64,000 nucleotides of DNA from Arcuatula senhousia. Taxonomy: Eukaryota; Mollusca; Bivalvia; Mytilida; Mytilidae. Position 1 is the first letter of the stretch. Each line of letters starts with the position of its first letter. The position numbers and the translations under genes were made by a program. The notes below the pieces were generated by a model. It was not told where the DNA came from and ran no database searches. It saw only the letters and a list, made by a program, of their open reading frames with translations. Below are positions 61,201 through 64,000 of the stretch, one piece after another. Location of the stretch: positions 20,519,184 to 20,583,183 of the forward strand of contig OZ020303.1 in the NCBI GenBank assembly GCA_963971305.1, given 5' to 3'.

Positions 61201-64000
61201 TGGGAAACTCCAAAAATCATTCTGATCAAATTTTAAAATAGTAGGTGCACATCTACATTATGTCACATAAATTGTGTGTAAGTTTCATGAAAATCCACCA
61301 AGAGGTTTAGGAGGAGTTGCGGATAAGAGATGGGTACCCTGAAGTGTAACGGAAGGAAGGACGGACGGACAGACGGACGGACACCCCTATCACTATATAC
61401 CCCCCACTTTTGAAGTGGGGGGTATAAAAAAAAAACAAGAAATACTGAGAGAAGTCTCACAAAAAGATATCCCAGCTTCATATAGAACTCTATATTGCAA
61501 CAAAAATTCAATTATCTCCCCTGAAGGATATCTGAGTGCAATGAGATTTCTACATGCACTCTACATTGAAATTTTCATCAAAATCCATCATAAATTCTTC
61601 AAGCATATCTCCATATGAAATACTTCCTTCAAGTAAGGTTTCATCAAAATCTATCGAGGTTTTTTTGAACAGTTGTTCTTACTAGATAAGTGGACAGACA
61701 GACTAATGGAAAGGAAAGAAGGCTGATTTTTATGTATCCCTAAACTTTGTTTGTGGGGTGAGGGATGGGGGTATATTTAAGTTGTTACAGTATCTTGAAA
61801 GCAAGATTGGTGACCTCTCTCTCATATTTCTATTACAGACATCAAGAATATGTCTTTGTCTTTTTACTTTTTTGAAAGCAAGATTGGTGACCTCTCTCTC
61901 TCTCATATTTCTATTACAGACATCAAGAATATGTCTTTGTCTTTTTACTCAGATTTTTCTATCATATGTTGTTGTTTTTTCAACTGAACCTGATTTTGGT
62001 GGTTTTTTCCATATAATCTTTATAAAAATCTTGACAATGAATTGAAACTAACTCATCATACAAAGAAGTCCAGTGACCTAATGTTTTATTTTTGATTTTA
62101 AATGTGCACGTCAATGAATGTTTTGATGAAATTTTGAAAAAAAATTAATGAGTTTCTCGTGTACAATACATGTACAAGGAAACAACCTTAACAGGTATCC
62201 AATATGGACAACATGTTTCTAATCTATAGTTATTAAAAAAATAACTAGGAAAAACTGTTTTAGCCCACTGAAATGGATGTCTCCCCTTCCTAAATTTGCC
62301 AGAATAAGTTCAACCTTGAGGTCAAAAGGTCAAAGTCACAATGACATACATTGTACAACAAATTGTTTAATAATGATACATCTACATTCAAGCCAAATGT
62401 CAAAGGATAAAAAAGTTAAGGCCTGGAAGGTTTTGCATGTAAAATTAGCATTATTTGACCTTGAAATCACAGGTCAAGGTCATTAAGGTTGTCATCACAT
62501 TGTTCCCATGACGACACATCATCATGTCAAATATGAAAACCCTATGTCAAAGGGTAAAAAATATATATGGCCAAGACATGTTTAACATGTAACTTAGCAT
62601 TAATTTGATCTTGAGGTCAAAGGTCAAGGTTATATAAAAGTCATTCTGGTAGGCTACACGTCATCCCATGGTGATACATCTACATGTTAATTATTAAATT
62701 TCTATGTCAAAGAAGAAAGAATACAATGTATATGGCCCTGACACACTTTGCATGTAAAATAAGCATTAATTTGACCTTGAAGTCAAAGGTAAAGGTCATA
62801 TGAAAGTCATTCTCGTACGCGACACATTGTCTCATGGTCATACATCCACATGTCAAATAATAAAGCCCTATGTCGAAGAATTAAAAAGTTATGGCCCTGA
62901 CAAACTTTGGATGTAAAATAAGCATTAATTTGACCTTGAGGACAAAGGTCAAGATCATATGAAGGTCATTCTGGTACATGACACATCGTCTCATGGTCAT
63001 ACATCCACATGGCTAACATCAAAGCCCTATCTAAAAGGATAAAAAAGTTATGACCTGGGCACACTTTCATGTAAAATTAGCATTAATTTGACCTTGAGGT
63101 CAAAGGTCAAGGTAATATGAAAGCCATTCTGGTAGGTGACACATCTCTCATAGTGATACATCTACATGTAAAATATTAAAGCCCTATATCCAAGAACAAA
63201 AAATGTATGGCCCTGACACATTTTGCATGTAAAATTAGCATTAATTTGACCTTTAAGTCAATGGTCAAGGTCATATGAAGGTCATTCTGGTATGTGACAC
63301 ATCATCTCATGGTGATACATCCACATGCCAAATATCAAAGCAATATATCAAAGGATTAAAAAGTTATGACCCGGACACACTTTGCATGTAAAATTAGTAT
63401 TAATTTGACCTTGGGGTCAAAGGTCAAGGTCATATGAAGGTCATTCTGGTACCCGACACATCGTCTCATGGTGATACATCCACATGCCAAATTTCAAAGC
63501 ACTATCTGAAAGGATAAAAAAGTTATGGCCCGGACACGCTTTGTATGAGAAGAAGAAGAAGAAGAAGAAGAAGAAGAAGAAGAAGAAAAGAAGAAGAAGA
63601 AGAAGTGACACAAAAACAATATGTCTCCCCCTTCTGGGAAGGGGAGACATAAAAATAACATTTGTGTTCACCAAGACTTTGATAACTTTTACATCTATAG
63701 TGACTATATTAAATTATTCATTCTTACCTCACATGCTACAGTTTCACCAGATAAAGGTTGTGAGCAAAAATCTTGAGAATTCTCTGAAAAATCTTTTTGT
63801 GAATTGAAATACATGTTTTGTGAATTGCTGTCATTCACCTGACTGTTTTTCTTTTCTCTGAAACAAAAATATAAAAGATGAACTGTTTTATATCTGTATT
63901 TCAGGATTGCTATTACCTGTTACCCAAGGTAAGTGGATTAAAACAGTGTTCTGCACTTATTTCATTGTGATTTTTTTGCAATTTTAAATAATGGTACCTG
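49255..64000 (-). CDS. IHO1-like (CCDC36) meiotic coiled-coil protein, 5' end beyond window
   Basis: Ten coding exons on the minus strand, phases all consistent: 63728-63857, 60231-60436, 59572-59708, 58534-58637, 56325-56596, 53586-55061, 50655-50694, 50183-50294, 49747-49841 and 49255-49350 (888 residues plus stop). CAG followed by GTACCA at 64000-63993 looks like the donor of the preceding exon. The first exon is Ser/Gln/Asn-rich (SQNMYFNSQKDFSENSQDF). The next has a basic FDRFMTKR segment, and residues about 112-400 are strongly coiled-coil (VKEYSDEVKGTIKIV, IDELRNEVEGKQADRDQHL, ISELQQLRQDLETHRNQ). The remainder is low-complexity with a basic GKRGKRKRKS patch, ending EKRKLFNFDLDKELLTIKKA. 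Vertebrate IHO1 shows the same sequence of features (N-terminal SQ/ENS motif, short basic stretch, coiled coil, disordered basic tail) but is shorter (under 600 residues). IHO1 promotes meiotic DNA breaks with HORMAD1, REC114 and MEI4. The assignment rests on architecture and local similarity; another coiled-coil protein is possible. Confidence 0.6.
51076..52018. mobile_element. Tigger/pogo-like non-autonomous element
   Basis: CAGTTGAACCTTGATGTGTC at the left and GAGTTAACAGGGTTCGACTG at the right form about 12-bp inverted ends, with TA outside both (51074-51075, 52019-52020). The interior repeats 'attagtcgaact'. These are the usual pogo-group ends. It lies in an intron of the IHO1-like gene between 50694 and 53586. 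Confidence 0.75.
52088..52312. mobile_element. MITE with CGTATAAGTGGTTATTTTCG-type ends
   Basis: The left end ACAGTATAAGTG...TTTCGCGGG is mirrored on the right by CCGCGAAAATAACCACTTAT followed by ACGGTATT. The interior alternates 'cgcgaattt', 'tcgcgagtttt' and 'ttcgcgtcccg'. About 225 bp. Confidence 0.75.
52356..53255 (+). mobile_element. Complete pearl-like element, five 170-bp units
   Basis: ATACCCCCACTCG (52356-52368) is exactly mirrored at 53243-53255. Between them are five units of about 170 bp ('gaaaacaggaagtagatgat', 'gaaaggggaggcacggtata', 'aaaccaatccatccagtaga'), then a GGAC/AGAC microsatellite (53181-53213) and 'ggtgattgcaatatagcccc'. Core repeats of this length plus an ACGG-type microsatellite at one end are the described layout of bivalve pearl elements. 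Frames of up to 137 codons across the array are artefacts. Confidence 0.9.
55880..55955. mobile_element. Remnant with CTGGATCCGCC terminus
   Basis: Two 'gggccccctctt' blocks followed by GCTGGATCCGCCTCTGCC, the inverse orientation of the 9629 remnant. Confidence 0.45.
56760..58530. other. Intron without recognised features
   Basis: This is intron sequence of the IHO1-like gene. No exon, tandem array or inverted ends were supported. Confidence 0.5.
58985..59240. repeat. Tandem duplication, about 174-bp unit
   Basis: 'cactcaacc(a/g)(g)aaaatcaagg' and the preceding 'attg(c)(a/t)atatatg(c/t)a(a/t)tgaaaat' occur at about 59010-59062 and 59183-59236. The first copy carries two overlapping TCAAGGTCA sites (59058-59072). 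Confidence 0.65.
60673..61425 (+). mobile_element. Complete ATACCCCCCAC element, four 150-bp units
   Basis: ATACCCCCCAC (60673-60683) is mirrored exactly at 61415-61425. Four units share 'gcacatctacattatgtcac', 'ggggtttaggaggagttgcg' and 'gataagagatgggtaccccc'. Then come GGAAGGAAGGACGGACGGAC, a further GACGG run, and a terminal hairpin CCCCCCACTTTTGAAGTGGG. It lies in the intron between 60436 and 63728 of the IHO1-like gene. Confidence 0.9.
61795..61950. repeat. 77-bp tandem duplication
   Basis: 'ttgaaagcaagattggtgac' through 'gaatatgtctttgtcttttt' is repeated at 61795 and 61872. The two copies differ mainly in the number of CT pairs, so the duplication is recent. Confidence 0.9.
62277..63650 (+). 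mobile_element. Complete ATGTCTCCCCTTCC element with (GAA)n
   Basis: ATGTCTCCCCTTCC (62277-62290) is mirrored exactly at 63637-63650. About eight units of 145-155 bp share 'catgtaaaattagcattaat', TTTGACCTTGAGGTCAAAGG, TCAAGGTCATATGA and 'gacacatcgtctcatggt'. A (GAA)n tract follows (63549-63605), then the hairpin ATGTCTCCCC...GGGGAGACAT. The lysine-rich and phenylalanine-rich frames over the GAA tract are artefacts. Confidence 0.9.

Noticed and set aside
63441..63807. Lysine-rich and phenylalanine-rich proteins
   Set aside because: They are produced by reading the (GAA)n tract.

Overview
The window is AT-rich eukaryotic DNA with short exons, long GT-AG introns and very dense, layered repeats. 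Subterminal-hairpin elements with internal tandem arrays, (GGAC)-type microsatellites and several abundant molluscan repeat ends point to a bivalve mollusc, most likely a mussel such as Mytilus. No rRNA, tRNA, CRISPR or bacterial-style operon was seen.

Three host genes are supported by reading exons through splice junctions. (1) The left end, minus strand, carries at least seven exons (1 to 10608, perhaps reaching 13491) of a single-pass membrane protein with a folded ectodomain; IL-17-receptor-like is only a guess, and the cytoplasmic part lies off the left edge. (2) An apparently complete GPKOW orthologue (G-patch and KOW motif spliceosomal protein) runs on the plus strand from 26481 to 44798 in 11 coding exons that splice cleanly into 494 residues. 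(3) A large minus-strand gene (49255 to the right edge, ten coding exons plus an apparent exon edge at 63998-64000) encodes a coiled-coil, Ser/Gln/Asn-rich protein that best resembles IHO1 (CCDC36), the HORMAD1 interactor of meiotic recombination. GPKOW and the IHO1-like gene converge.

Between 14.5 and 23 kb there are LINE remnants, including a 5'-truncated minus-strand LINE inserted into a plus-strand LINE of the same family. The target site is still readable and the outer frame resumes across the insertion. A third LINE with a 714-residue open frame sits in GPKOW intron 3, and a scrap of the same 3' end lies in intron 7.

The GPKOW introns are the main repeat trap. They hold a 545-bp and a 2.45-kb palindromic element, both with TTAA at each end; a three-layer transposon nest; a 209-bp GC-rich retroposon with an 11-bp target duplication; and a Harbinger-like element carrying a decayed coding fragment that does not look like a transposase. 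Throughout the window at least six mutually dissimilar repeat families share one plan: terminal inverted repeats, internal tandem units of roughly 130 to 480 bp, a microsatellite and a hairpin at one end. This is the plan of pearl elements and Helentron-associated HINEs. Several of these arrays repeat nuclear-receptor-type AGGTCA sites, including perfect AGGTCAnnnTGACCT palindromes.
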